From NCBI GenBank assembly GCA_011800805.1, contig MPNW01000152.1, forward strand, positions 417,706 to 481,705: a stretch of DNA of 64,000 nucleotides, read 5' to 3'. This document shows, in pieces, positions 52,201 through 63,599 of this stretch. A program made the position numbers and the translations under genes. Source of the DNA: Hirudo medicinalis (Eukaryota > Annelida > Clitellata > Hirudinida > Hirudinidae). Below the pieces are notes generated by a model, which saw only the letters and a program-made list of their open reading frames with translations, was not told the origin of the DNA and made no database searches. Each line of letters starts with the position of its first letter. Position 1 is the stretch's first letter.

Positions 52201-55200
52201 TTTTCTTTATTTTTTTCAACCAAAGATAAACAGCAAGCAAACCCGAGCACGGACGGTCCGAGAGCCTTAACCAATATTTAAAGTCCCCCTTCAGAGAAGG
52301 GCCTGAGAGAACCCCGGGATATAAGACATTCACAAACCACAGCACAATCAACATTAAAAAAATCGGTCCTTCCATTATCAATAAATATCAACGCTACAAG
52401 CCGACTCTTTTCGAATCATCTCAGTCTCCATGGCAGCAAGCATGCAATAATAACATGCGGAATGGAAGATGATTTCACAAGAAAAGAAGAAAATAAATTT
52501 ATCGTTACATCGTCATTTACCAAACAAACCCGTGGAAAACATCAGGAAAATTAGAAATAAACCGTAATATCGAACTTTCTACAACGAGTTCATAATCCAA
52601 AGAAACACAGAATCTTGTAAACTTTGTTTAATCCAATTCCGAATTCGCATGAAGTAGAGAACGCCGAGAGCGTCGCCAATTTGAAACAGTTTGTTATTGG
52701 CAACCATCAGTTAGCAAATCTACCAACTGAGGAATTGTCCCTGCTACTGTGCCATTTAACAGAAACGGAGACAAGACAAAATTTGAATGACAAGGAGTAC
52801 TCGATTTGGGTTGGGGGCCTGATGACTCTGAACATAAAGAGAAATGCTCGGCCCATCCGAGGTCGCAAAAAGGTAAAACCGATCCGCCAGGATGCAACGA
52901 ATAACACACAAAGATCAGTAGCAGGAGGTTTCTCGTGACCAAAACGAAACCTTTCAAGAGAGAGTTAAGAAGACAGGAAAGACGAAAGCAACGAAAAAAA
53001 ACTTCAATTTTTGATGAGAAAAAACCTTACGAAGGGTGCAGTCAGTGCTCAACGATGATTGCGGAGAGGAGCAGAAGCCATTTCCTCACGAAAGGTTACT
53101 CGAGTATTGGAGACACTTGTTTTCCCGAGAATCAGTCAGAGATGACAGACCCGTCAAACCAATTATGGGGCCCTGTTATGACTTGGAGGCTCCAATAACG
53201 TGCGGAGAAGTCAAGATTGCTTTGCGGGTCTCAAGGATGCTGCCCCAGGGCTGGATGGAATGCAGAGAAATAATCTCGATGAAATGAAATTTATTGATTG
53301 TGCCGTGCACATGACGCTGTGTCTATTTGCCAGGCTGCCTCCCTCTCCATTGTTTGGGAGGAGTAGTCACTTGCATTCCTAAGGTTAAGGAGTAATCCTC
53401 CCCGAGTGAATTTAGGCCGATAACGGTGGGTCCCATTATGAGCCGACTTTTTCATCGGATCATCAATGGAAGAATGTTGATTTTTTTGGCCTTTATCTGC
53501 ACGACAGAAAACATTCAGACATAGTGATGGTCTCGGGGATAAGTTGCGGCTTGCCAAGACAATTATTGATAAGAAGAGACTGGAAAGGAAAAAGTTGAAT
53601 TTGACTTTTGTCGACGTGGTAAAGGCTTTTGACTCAATGAGTCACCACTCAATCATCAGAGCTGCCTCTGCAATCCACCAATGCTTGCGAATTACCTCAC
53701 GAATTTGCACGGCAACTGCCGAGTCTACATGAAAATGGAGAAGGGTCTGAGTGAGGCAATTTCAGTTGTGGAGGAGTCAGGCAGGGAGACCCAATGTCTC
53801 CTATGCTTTTCAACGCCGTTGTCGACATGTTCATGGACAAAATCGACAATTCAATCGGCGTCACCGCAGGCTCCGGGTCACAGGAGAAATGTAACTTTAT
53901 ATCATTCGCGGACGATCTCCTACTGTTGCCGTCAACTGACATCGGAATGAAAACCATGCTGAGGCAAACTGAGGGAAAAGGGATACATGACGAAGTTGGA
54001 ACCCAGAATTCCAACGGTGTTAGGAACAAGAATTCCACTCTATCTCTGCGTGGAGCAAGTCAGAATACATAGTTTGCGATATGGCGGTCATAAAGGACAC
54101 CATGGGACTGATCATAATCCATGAATTTAAGCTGAATAAGTACGACAAGACCGACATTCACAGATGGATGAAGCAGAACAACCCGATTGCTGATGCAGGA
54201 AGGCAGAAAGGGTTGATCACATCTCGCATATTGAATTGAAAGGGGGCAGTCCTGGAATTTTTGGAAGCACATAAGGTCACAAGAAGACTTCTCATGTGGA
54301 GGTTAATTAGAGTGTTGCAGGAGACCTACAAGATCTGGAAGTTCTTCAAGCACAGCATCTGGAGAAGACACGGAAGAAGAGACCGAGGATTGACGCCGGA
54401 CAAACAATACTATTAATATTACAATAACTGCTCATATTTTGACAAATTTCTATACTCAAAATTGCAATCAATGTTCACACTATGGCCCTTGCTTGATCCC
54501 TGACCCGTCTGAGGACCTTAAATATCATGGAGATGTTTTGTGTTGATCCTTTGGAGAACGTGTTTTAGGGCTGAACAAAATATTTCAAAGTATTTATTGA
54601 TGTTCTGATTAAAATGTGATCAACTGGAAATACAAGGGTTTTGATTTTGTTGAATGTTTACATATTCGTGAGAAGTTCGTAACAACCTATTAAGCAGTCA
54701 CCACTCTGTGCAATGTTTCAGCATTACGATTTAAGTTGCTCAAAATATATTATGTTCAACTTATTTTTCATAAATATTTGTAAAAATATTTTCCAAAGTT
54801 CTCAATTTTAGACAAATTAATTTTTTTAAATTTGTTTCTGACATTAAAAATTAGTTTAAACAATTGTAATTGTTGATGACACTCACATCAAAGTTTTTTC
54901 TTTTGAACACTGTTTGGTGTTCCTTGTAGATTTTAGTTGCTGACCACGAAAATCACATTCAAATTTGTCCATCATGTGCAGTTTCATTGAAATCTTGAGT
55001 TTTGTCATGTTTTTGATTGAAGTGACTCATGCTTTTGGTTGAAGTGACTTATGTTTTTGATTGAAATGACTCAAGCTTCTAATTGAAATGACTCATGTTT
55101 TTGATTGAAATGACTCATGTTTCTAATTATATTTGTGTCCAGAAACACTTAAAACAATTGTTTGAAAGTTTTCTATCCTCGAACAAAACCAAAAATATAT

Positions 55201-56619
55201 TTGTTCACCAATCAAAATCAGACTTTTCACGAAGCAAAACCTTTCAAAGAAATTGTTGTGACGTTGTTGACGAATTTGTGAAATAACCTTTAATTAATAG
55301 CAACTCTAATTTACAAATATCAAATTAAAGACTTAAATTAATTACAAATAAATATTATTTTCTATTAATAATAATTTTAATAATAAAACTAATTCTAAAC
55401 AACGATGAAAAGTTTCACTTGAGGAACCCACGAAAGGTTCACTTAAAGGATTGAAACCTTAAAAATACAAAAGATTAAAACTACAGGGAAAATTATTATA
55501 TTTTTAAAATTAATATATAATAATATATTACCTCAGAACATATTGGATGGATGGACGGACGGACGGACGGATGGATAGATGGAAGGAAGGATAGGTGGAT
55601 AGGCAACTTATATATTAAGAATTATTGTTGCGTATTTTAATTAAACAAAATAATTGAAAAAATACAAACACAAGAGCTTGTAAATAAAGCTTTTCGTTGC
55701 CATGACGATGCGGAATATTCTCATTTCAGCACCTTTCATAAACAAACAATGAACGCATCACCGTTACTTAGTGACGTTGTCATGACAACCAAGACAAACA
55801 CCTGCACCATCTCCGCATTTTTTTTCAAACACAAACGGACTTGAAGTATCCATGGTAACAGAAGTGAAATTATTTCCTGAGACATTTAATTTGTTATTAA
55901 TCTTATTCTGTCTTATTTGTTCTCTAATTAATTAATAACACCTTATTTGTTGGTATTTATTAATAATAAATTGTTTTAATCGCATGACGGATGATGTCAT
56001 TGTTAGTAGGCCAACAATCAACTTTTGTATTATTGAATTGTTCTTTGTAAGTCACATTGACATGAATGTGTGAATGACGTCATCCTGCAATCGATACAAC
56101 GTCACACTACATTGTGACAACGTCACATTGAAACTATAAATAAACCGCCAATAAGAAGAGAGTATTCAGACCTCTGAGTCTCAGTCCAAGCAACAACAAC
56201 AACAATTCTCAATTCCTTTTAGTCTTTCGAACGTATTATTCGACAATAAATGATATTTATACGCGATATTCTATAAAATGACGTTCTTCTTTTTAACAAT
56301 TAACAGCTTTGTTTAACCTGCTTGTTAAGTTTTGTTACATTCACGACCAGGATGACAATGGAAACACACGCATCCTTAAGGCTGACTCTTAACGTTATCG
56401 TTGTTCTGTAATACTCAGGTTTTCAAATAAATGCAATTAAAAAAATAAAATAATAATAACAACAACAATAGTAATAACGTAATGATAGGAACAACATTGT
56501 TATAATAACTGTTTCAAAGCAATTATGAACGTTGTTGTTGTATTCAGTGGCCTTGAAGTCCTTTAGGACTTACGCCACTTTAAATTTGTAAAACAATAAT
56601 ATTTAACAATTATTTGTCA

Positions 56620-56657
<38 letters not shown>

Positions 56658-57461
56658 TAACAATAACAATAACAATAACAATAACAATAACAATAACAAT
56701 AACAATAACAATAACAATNTGATAATAGTAATAGTAATAACAACAATAATAACAACAATAATAACAATAATAATAATAACAATAATAATAATACTAATAC
56801 TAATACTAATACTACTAATAATAATATTATTAATACTAATACTATTAATACTACTACTACTGATATTAAAATTAATAACAATAACAATAATACCGTCTTT
56901 AAAGGAGATATTTCTCGTAAAAGAACATCTTCACAAACAATCGTGAACAGCGAATCGGAATTAATGAAACACTTTTTGCAACAACAAAAATGAAGAATGA
57001 AGAGTGAAGAGTGAAGAATGAAGAGTGAAGAGTGAAGAATGAAGAGTGAAGAATGAAGAGTGAAGAGTGAAGAATGAAGAGTGAAGAATGAAGAGTGAAG
57101 AATGAAGAGTGAAGAATGAAGAGTGAAGAGTGAAGAGTGAAGAATGAAGAGTGAAGAATGAAGAATGAAGAGTGAAGAATGAAGAATGAAGAGTGAAGAG
57201 TGAAGAATGAAGAATGCCGAATGAAGAATGAAGAGTGAAGAGTGAAGAGTGAAGAATGAATGAAAGTTGAATGTTGGAATCATTCCATTTGAAATTAAAT
57301 TTTACTACCTCAGAAATTCTTTCTTTCTGAAAATTTTCTTTCCAGACCTTAGGAGAGTCTTCGCTCTTGACCTCTCACCTTTTCAACATCTCCCCAGGTG
57401 GTCTTGATAGTGATTCCGTCTGCAATGATGACGACGACGACGACGATTATGATGGTGGCGA

Positions 57462-57492
<31 letters not shown>

Positions 57493-57501
57493 GATGATGG
57501 C

Positions 57502-57533
<32 letters not shown>

Positions 57534-57909
57534 CGACGACGACGACGACGATGATTGTGATGATGATGACGACGATGATTGTGATGATGATGACGACGAC
57601 GACAATGATGATGACGATGATGTTTACGATGGTGGTAATTAAAATAATGCTGTCGAATAGATCATGACGATCCGACGAGTGATGATAATGACGATATTTT
57701 GATGAAGTTGCTGTTGGTGACGACGACGATGATGATGACGATGATGACAATGATGACGGTGATGATGACGATGATGATGATGATGATAATGATGGTGGTG
57801 GTGGTGATGATGATGATGGTGACGACGACGATGATGACGATGATGACGGTGATGGTGACAATGGTGATGAATACTGCCAACCTGAAGATTATAATGATTA
57901 TTAATTGAA

Positions 57910-57983
<74 letters not shown>

Positions 57984-60900
57984 CGACGACGATGACTACC
58001 AACCTGGAGCGATTCTCGTGGTGTTGAAAACAATTTTCTTCTCATTCGTTTGTTTCTCTCTGCAGAATCTCAATCTCCTGACATCTTCAACCCGGATGAA
58101 CCTCGGATGCCCGGTGGGTTTTTACGCCTCGAGAAGGCCTCGGGAAGTCCGCGGGACGAACGTGGAACACGACACTTCAGGGAGGCGATTCGAATCGAAA
58201 ACGAGGTCCGCATTCGAGTCGTGATTTGGTTTAGAAAAAGAAATCTCCTTTTCTGAAATTCGCTCGAAGGACGTTCCAGAAACTTTCCAGAATGTTCCAG
58301 AATGATCTGTCCGTGCGCTTGATGACGACTCAGCCCGGATTTCGCCAAAAATTATTGCACCCGGTCTTCCAAGAGCGGAGATTGCTTGACCGTGCCTCTT
58401 ATAGACCTCGGTCTGCAGACGCATCACGCATGCGCCACGGAGGCGCTGTAGGGTGATGGCGCTAAAGGGGGTGTGGTTGGATGGAAGGGAGGGAGGATGG
58501 CAGCCACAGAATGGGTAGGGTGAGGTTCGGTTTGTCGATTCTTTCAAATTGTTTCTCACTTTCCCAAGTGCTGGTCATTAGCTGCTCTACTCCTGAAAGC
58601 TGTCGTTATTTTCACGAACATCACAACAATCACCACCACCACCATCATCATCATCACCATCATCATCATCTTTTTCATCGGCAGTACCATGTGCATCACC
58701 TAGAGAAAAAGAAACTCCTCCATGACCCCAAAAAATTTCAATCTGAAATGATCTCCGCTCCTTTAGCAACACTATCACTATCAGCACCACCGTCATCATC
58801 ATCATCATCATCATCATCATCACCACCATCATCATCATCATCATCGTCGTGGTTGTCACGATGACCACAGGCGCTGCAGTCGCCGACGTCGCAAAAAGAC
58901 GCAGAAGATCGAGGCGACCAAGGAGAACAATCCTCAGAGGAAGGCGAAGAAAATTGCTTTCGACTTTGAAGAAAACGGAGCAACTGGTGGCCGAGTGGCA
59001 CCGAGGAAACCGTCCCTGATGTGGTGGTTTAAACCCCCTGAGGTCAAAGGTTAAGAGCAGGGGGGATGGTCATTTGGGGCAGGGTTAGTTATGAGGGACT
59101 GTGGGGCTACGAATGGTTTAAAGTGCGATAGTGATTACCCTGACGCAGGACAAATGAAGTGTAGCTGCAAAAGAAGCCATTCAGACTCAATGCATGACGT
59201 TTGGATCAAAATTAGAATCTTGTCGGACCGCAGGGAACGCCCCTTGATTGCTGAGGGGCAGGGTTAGGCTGGGTAGGGGGGTTGGTTGATGTATGGGTGG
59301 CCGGAGAGGGATTGAGTTTTATGTCTCAAGAAGATTGGCGGGCTAGGCATCCGTTCACGATGAGTTATTGACGATTTGAGGGATAAATTGAAGACGAAGT
59401 TCTAATTTATTTATGACGTAATCTAAGCTTGATGATTAATTTAGTGTTATAGTTTATTAATATTATTAATATTGTTGTTATTATTATTGTTGTTGTTGTT
59501 ATTATTATCATTATTATCGAGAATAGTTATGATTGCCATAATAACAACAACAACAACAATAACAATAATAATAATAAATAATAATAATAATAATAATAAT
59601 ATGCTTTCTTCGCACGAGACCAAAACGGAGATAAACCAAAGTGGCGTTGTTCGTTGTATTTCTAACTCCCTGCATTAAATTCTCGATTAATCCAAACAAA
59701 GAAAGATCACAACGGAGAAAGACAAAAGCGGCGAATCAAGAAAGGGAAAGATGCATTTTAAAACTACAAAAGTTTAACGAACGAATCGAATGAAGTTATT
59801 GACTCAGTTTTGATTAATATGGGATTCCATCAAGATTACTTATTCAGAATTTTGAGATTTCGAAAATTTATGCAAAATGTTTCAGTTGTTGGAAAACAAC
59901 AGGACTCTTTTTGGTTGGGACCCATTTTAAGAGATCAGAGTTTTTCTCATTGCACCACCTGCTCCATGGCAGATCCAGAGCTGTCTTCTTCTTACAAAAT
60001 GCTTTTTAAAGGAATTTAATCCTAACCAACCAATAACCCATTTTCAGTTCTGAACATCTTCGTCATCAAGTACTCATCCCGAAATTAATTTGTGTTTTTA
60101 ACACAACTTCAAAAACAAGCGCATTCATTCATTCATTCATTCATTCATTCATCCCGAAAACGAAAAATGTCTTAAAATGAAATCCATAGCAACCCTGAAC
60201 GCCCTTAAGAACAAATGCATCTTTGTATTTGTTGTTCTATGTTGTGTATTGCATTTGTATTTGTTGTTCTATGTTGTGTATTGCATTTGTATTTGTTGTT
60301 CTATGTTGTGTATCTTCTTTGTATTGCATTTGTTGCACAAATACAACTCCTCGATTGATCGCAACAACAACAACCGTTTGTTGTTCTTTTTCAACAATTG
60401 GTGTAATTTAATCAATAGATATTATTTTAAATAATAATTACAATGATAATAATAATGACAAGAATGATGATAATGCTGATGATGACAATGACGATGTCGA
60501 TGACGCTGATGATGATGATGATGATAACAATATTAATAATACTAATAATTCATAATTTTAAAATCAGGTCATGAGCGAAGAATTGAAATCTTTTTTCTGG
60601 GAGTCATGAGCTTAATATTTCCAAATGATTTATCATTATTTAAACATTACGTAATAACAACAACATTATATGACAATAACAACTCACATTCATAATTTGA
60701 ATGATTATTGATAAAGTAATTAATTAATTTGAATTATTATTGATAAATAAATTAATTAATTAATTAATATTGTAGGAACACATATTTTTGTGATCACGTG
60801 GCACTACTGACATTTTGGTGATGTCCTGTCTAAAAAGGACCAATTCCTGAGGCAGCAACACAACATTAATAACAACAACAATAATTATTATAATAATAAC

Positions 60901-61694
60901 AGTAACATCCTCTCATCAACAAGTAGCAACACATAATTTTTTCCTCCGAATGGAATCAAACATCCTCCCTCCAAATCCTGCTTCGAGGTGAAAGATTGCG
61001 AGCGTCTACATCAATTTGTTGAAGATGTCATCATCGCCATCAGCCATCATCATCAACATCATCATCATCATCATCATCATCATCGCAGCAGCAGCGTAAT
61101 TACATTAATAACATTAATTATCCTAACCACCGTCATAAATGATGATGACGTCATCACCATTAAATCAAGACAGGTTTTTGACGATACGACGTCAAATATA
61201 TACGACGATATCATCATCATAACATCACCATTACCGCCATCATCACCATCATCATTGTCATCACTTTCATTATCGTCATCATCACCAACCTGATATCTGT
61301 CGATGCTCATTGCTGTCAGGATGAAGGTGGTGGATGCGAGGGTGACAATCTGAATGTAGACGATGACTTTGCAGGCCACATGGCCGAGGACCCACTCCCC
61401 GAAAGCCACGAAGAGGATTTCGCTGGTCATGGTAAAGCAGCACACCATGAGGTCCGCACCTGCCAGGTTGAGCAGGAAGATGCTGACCCTCTTGTGACGC
61501 AGACTGGCACAGCACATGATCACCAGTATCAGACAAATGTTGCCCACTAACGTCACCGCGATTAAAACTCCAAGGGCGGACACCCTCAGCACCACGTCAC
61601 GTGACCATACCTGAATGGCCGACGAGAGGTTGTGGTGGACTCCTACTTCCGTTGTCGTGGCGACCAGAAAAAAGCCGGTGAAATTGTTGATCAT
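47990..61694 (-). CDS. Rhodopsin-family peptide GPCR (vasopressin/NPS/CCAP-receptor-like)
   Basis: Two coding exons, 61694-61290 (TM1-TM3) and 48973-47990 (ICL2 to C-terminus), join as DRYQ|VLVQP and give 462 residues. Exon 1 has N-glycosylation sites (NFT, NLS), TM1 with VTLVGNICLILVIMCC, TM2 with LNLAGADLMVCCF, the ECL1 Trp (GEWVLG), TM3 Cys and AMSIDRY. Exon 2 has TM4-5, a ~70-residue third loop, TM6 with CFLACWTPYFV, TM7 with ALNPILYMIF, and a long basic, Ser-rich tail. KMTLSVIICFLACWTP and the IDRY region fit receptors of the vasopressin/oxytocin, NPS and CCAP group. Ligand cannot be fixed from sequence. The intron (61289-48974) is 12.3 kb against tens to hundreds of bases in most other genes here, and is packed with repeats. 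Confidence 0.88.
49117..50160. repeat. Microsatellite block in GPCR intron
   Basis: (TCA/TCG)n at 49136-49290 follows an N at 49116. (ATCC)n-type sequence lies at 49457-49535, (GTC/ATC)n at 49775-49860, and a ~20-bp minisatellite built on AAACATACAACTCATACGAT at 50036-50160. Confidence 0.85.
50157..50295. mobile_element. MITE-like repeat, copy 4
   Basis: A ~139-bp element. The left end has GGGACCGCCGACAGAAATTT; the right end TTTCGGCGGCCCTG reads inward as CAGGGCCGCCGAAA. The core has GGGCGGGCCC followed by TAAAAAATTGCC, as in copies 1 and 2. It sits immediately after the CATACAACT minisatellite, which hides any target duplication. Confidence 0.7.
50409..50562. repeat. 77-bp tandem duplication
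   Basis: Two adjacent and essentially identical copies (50409-50485, 50486-50562) both begin ATATTTATTAATTTGTTAAA. Near-identity means the duplication is recent or an assembly artefact. Confidence 0.85.
51046..51220. repeat. GAT/GAC microsatellite
   Basis: Trinucleotide tract with a higher-order repeat of about 54 bp (GATGTTGATGATTACGATGA recurs). Met/Thr-rich frames across it are artefacts. Confidence 0.85.
51438..51632. repeat. 32-bp minisatellite
   Basis: Alternating 16-bp half units TAACAGCAGATATGAG and TAACAGCAGGTAGGAA, about six pairs. It is open in all three minus frames (ICCYSYLLLLISAV pattern) only because the unit lacks stops. I do not call a protein. Confidence 0.85.
52112..52381 (-). 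CDS. Small ORF with signal-peptide-like start, unidentified
   Basis: An 89-codon frame begins MIMEGPIFLMLIVLWFVNVL, a good hydrophobic signal or anchor. It continues GPSLKGDFKYWLRLSDRPCS and then a Lys-rich stretch (LKKIKKKDKVVKMKREFC) before ending in repeat-derived residues. It lies inside the GPCR intron on the same strand. It may be a small secreted peptide gene or a chance frame; there is no splice or family support. Confidence 0.25.
   Translation of the reverse strand: MIMEGPIFLMLIVLWFVNVLYPGVLSGPSLKGDFKYWLRLSDRPCSGLLAVYLWLKKIKKKDKVVKMKREFCSKKDDNDGGWLMMVGGQ
52560..54420 (+). mobile_element. Degenerate R2/NeSL-like LINE with reverse transcriptase
   Basis: In plus-strand order, over several frames: an N-terminal piece (from 52624), a linker piece LLEYWRHLFSRESV, APGLDGM, RPITVGPIMSRLFHRIING, motif A FVDVVKAFDSMSHHSII, motif B GGVRQGDPMSPMLFNAVVD and motif C FISFADDLLLLPSTD, then a tail with IHRWMKQNNPIADAGRQKG. 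The GVRQGDP and FADD blocks identify a non-LTR reverse transcriptase, and the overall arrangement fits the R2/NeSL side. Several frameshifts and stops, for example near 52935, 53280, 53690 and 53790, make it inactive. The zinc-knuckle part seen at 12.0 kb is not clear here. Confidence 0.8.
54421..55990. repeat. Intron sequence with 22-24-bp tandem repeat
   Basis: 55008-55130 holds about five to six units of the type GATTGAAATGACTCATGTTT. 55545-55600 is (GGAC/GGAT)n. The rest is AT-rich with no supported gene. Confidence 0.7.
56075..56165 (+). promoter_or_regulatory. Candidate CRE/TATA promoter inside GPCR intron
   Basis: A perfect CRE TGACGTCA (56075-56082) is followed by AACGTCAC (56098-56105), GTGACAACGTCAC (56114-56126) and a TATA box TATAAATA (56135-56142), all within 70 bp. 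About 30 bp downstream of the TATA lies a purine-rich stretch near 56160, where initiation would be expected. This arrangement is typical of a CREB/ATF-responsive core promoter on the plus strand, opposite to the GPCR. It could also be a solo-LTR promoter. No transcript evidence is available. Confidence 0.4.
56621..57262. repeat. AAT/AAC microsatellite and 7-bp minisatellite
   Basis: 56621-56890 is (AAT/AAC)n with an N at 56719. 56990-57262 is a 7-bp minisatellite alternating GAAGAGT and GAAGAAT, about 38 units. The long FILHSSLF-type frame on the minus strand is a translation of this repeat. Confidence 0.85.
57423..57990. repeat. GAT/GAC microsatellite array
   Basis: Three tracts (57423-57640, 57695-57860, 57905-57990) are separated by short unique pieces. 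The poly-Asp, poly-Met and poly-Ser frames they generate are artefacts. Confidence 0.85.
58066..59052 (+). other. GC-rich island with possible nested exons
   Basis: This stretch is clearly GC-richer than the rest of the intron. After an acceptor ctctctgcag (58065) a short exon-like piece reads SQSPDIFNPDEPRMP up to a good donor G|gtgggt near 58112. After acceptor gaccacag (58870) two frames stay open to a stop. One reads RRRRKKTQKIEATKENNPQR then KIAFDFEENGATGGRVAPRK and ends EVKG at about 59052. The other reads AAVADVAKRRRRSRRPRRTI and ends at about 59020. The second joins the first exon in phase. Microsatellites lie between. A plus-strand gene nested in the GPCR intron is possible, but nothing is recognised. 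Confidence 0.25.
59053..61030. repeat. Intron sequence with short tandem repeats
   Basis: 59470-59600 (GTT/ATT and AAC/AAT)n; 60119-60152 (ATTC)n; 60223-60318 three copies of a 32-bp unit starting TTTGTATTTGTTGTTCTATG; 60430-60540 (GAT)-type sequence. The motif GGGGCAGGGTTAG occurs twice at about 59076 and 59256. No supported gene. Confidence 0.75.
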
Positions 61695-62585
61695 GACTCA
61701 TGCAGAACAGGAAAGCTGCATTTTCCTCACAAATATTTTTTTGAAATAAAATATTTCCAAGTAAATTATTTCGCAATTGTGTTAAATTAATAATTTCATC
61801 GAGAGAAGGTGAATTGAAGTGTTGTTTGAAGTCATTCAGAGAAATATTCTCCGCCGATCAATCAAAGAAAGGTGTGATTGTTTCAAAGTCTGTTGTCACA
61901 TCGGATAAACGATTTATAAAAGGTCACATGCGTTGTTGTTGTTGTTGTTGCTGCTGTTATTACATTTTCCCGAACAATCATCAACTATTACAAGCGATGA
62001 AAGTTTTTATATGCAAACAATCGAATACAATCTGGTGATCACAAGATGTACGACTGCATATGATTGAACAACACGCACAACAACACGCAATCAACCCACA
62101 AATTGTCCTCGCTTAATTCCAACAAAACGAATTTGTTTAAAAACAATTTCCAGGCGCATTTCTGAAATTTCTCCTTGGAATTTTTGTTTGTGGGCGATAA
62201 TTGAAGTTTCAATTGGTGGCGGACGTACACGGAATATTACAATCCGCGGTTCTAAATGACTTCTCAGCGTTTGCTCAGAAAGCACTAATTGGTTAACATT
62301 CGTGGTAATATTTACTATTTATTTTTTCAAAATTACGTGTCATGTTTATGCTAATTTATTCACAACGAAACGGCTTATTTATTCATGAAGTGTCTGCCGT
62401 GCAAAAATCTATAACGGAAAGTTTGTAATTTTTAGAAAAGTCAAATCTTTGTTTTGAAAGGAATGAGTGGGGGTTGAGAGGGAGTGTTTTCAATAATTAA
62501 CCGACAATTTCTGAACATTTATGAAAGGTTTTGAATAATTAAAACGAGAAAATTACAAAAGCACTGAAAAACAAAAATGACTTGG
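61695..62585. other. Upstream region of the GPCR
   Basis: Should contain the receptor's 5' UTR and promoter. AT-rich, with a short (GTT)n at 61932-61950. No other gene supported. Confidence 0.45.
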
Positions 62586-62587
62586 AA

Positions 62588-62990
62588 TAAATGATAATTT
62601 ATTATGAATGATAGTTTATTATGAATGATAATTTATTATGAATGACAATTTATTATGAATGATAATTTATTATGAATGATAATTTATTATGAATGATAAT
62701 TTATTATGAATGACAATTTATTATGAATGATAATTTATTATNTTATTATGAATGATAATTTATTATGAATGATAATTTATTATGAATGATAATTTATTTT
62801 GAATGACAATTTATTATGAATGATAATTTATTATGAATGATAATTTATTATGAATGATAATTTATTTTGAATGATAATTTATTATGAATGATAATTTATT
62901 GTGAATGACAATTTATTATGAATGATAATTTATTATGAATGATAATTTATTATGAATGATAATTTATTGTGAATGATAATTTATTAGAAA
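62588..62990. repeat. 17-bp tandem repeat (about 23 units)
   Basis: The unit TGATAATTTATTATGAA recurs with a few variants (GACAATTT, TATTTTG, TATTGTG). An N at 62742 interrupts it mid-unit, marking an assembly join. Confidence 0.9.
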
Positions 62991-63599
62991 TTAGAAATGT
63001 TTATAAATGAGAATTTATAACCAACCTGATAATTTGGAAGACAGCGAAACACCATGCTAAATTACTTTTATTTTTAGTAACAACTGAATAATTGATTACT
63101 TGCATAAATGAATGTTAATGAGGATAATTAACATTTTCATCATCTAACGTGAGTTGATGTTTACTCCAAGCATTCATTGCACCTTTTAAGTGCTCTCCTC
63201 GCTGAAGATGACTTTTTGATGAGTTGCTTTCGTTGCCATGCTGTTGTCATGGACTCCATGCATCACACGAATGTAGGTAAATAATGTATTAAGTTGTATG
63301 GACGTACATTTTAAAGACATATTTTTGTTTCAGCAACATTATTTATTAGATTATTTCCATTAATATTATTAATATTAATTAATAATTAATATATTATTAC
63401 CATTAATATTGCGTGATATTGTTTTAATAATAATTATTATTATTGATAATTAATACTATTATTACTTATTACTTTTCATATTGTTGTTGTTGTCAACTGC
63501 AAGGATAATCATTGATGATGTGCGTTTGTTTACCCCTGAAAGTCATTAAGATGAACTTCCTTCAAATCGATGTTTTCTCTTGAGAGAAATATCTCCATT
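62991..63599. other. AT-rich spacer between tandem arrays
   Basis: Unique AT-rich sequence with TTAATATTA-type inverted tracts near 63350-63470. No gene seen. Confidence 0.5.

Noticed and set aside
56603..57283. 226-codon minus-strand frame rich in FILHSSLF
   Set aside because: It is the translation of the 7-bp GAAGAGT/GAAGAAT minisatellite plus an AAT tract and crosses an N.
57349..57908. Long poly-Asp, poly-Met and poly-Ser/Ile/Val frames on both strands
   Set aside because: They are three-frame translations of the (GAT/GAC)n microsatellite, with no non-repeat protein sequence or splice context.
58122..58559. 145-codon minus-strand frame in the GC-rich island
   Set aside because: Overlaps open frames on the other strand, has no recognisable domain, and high GC alone lengthens chance frames here.
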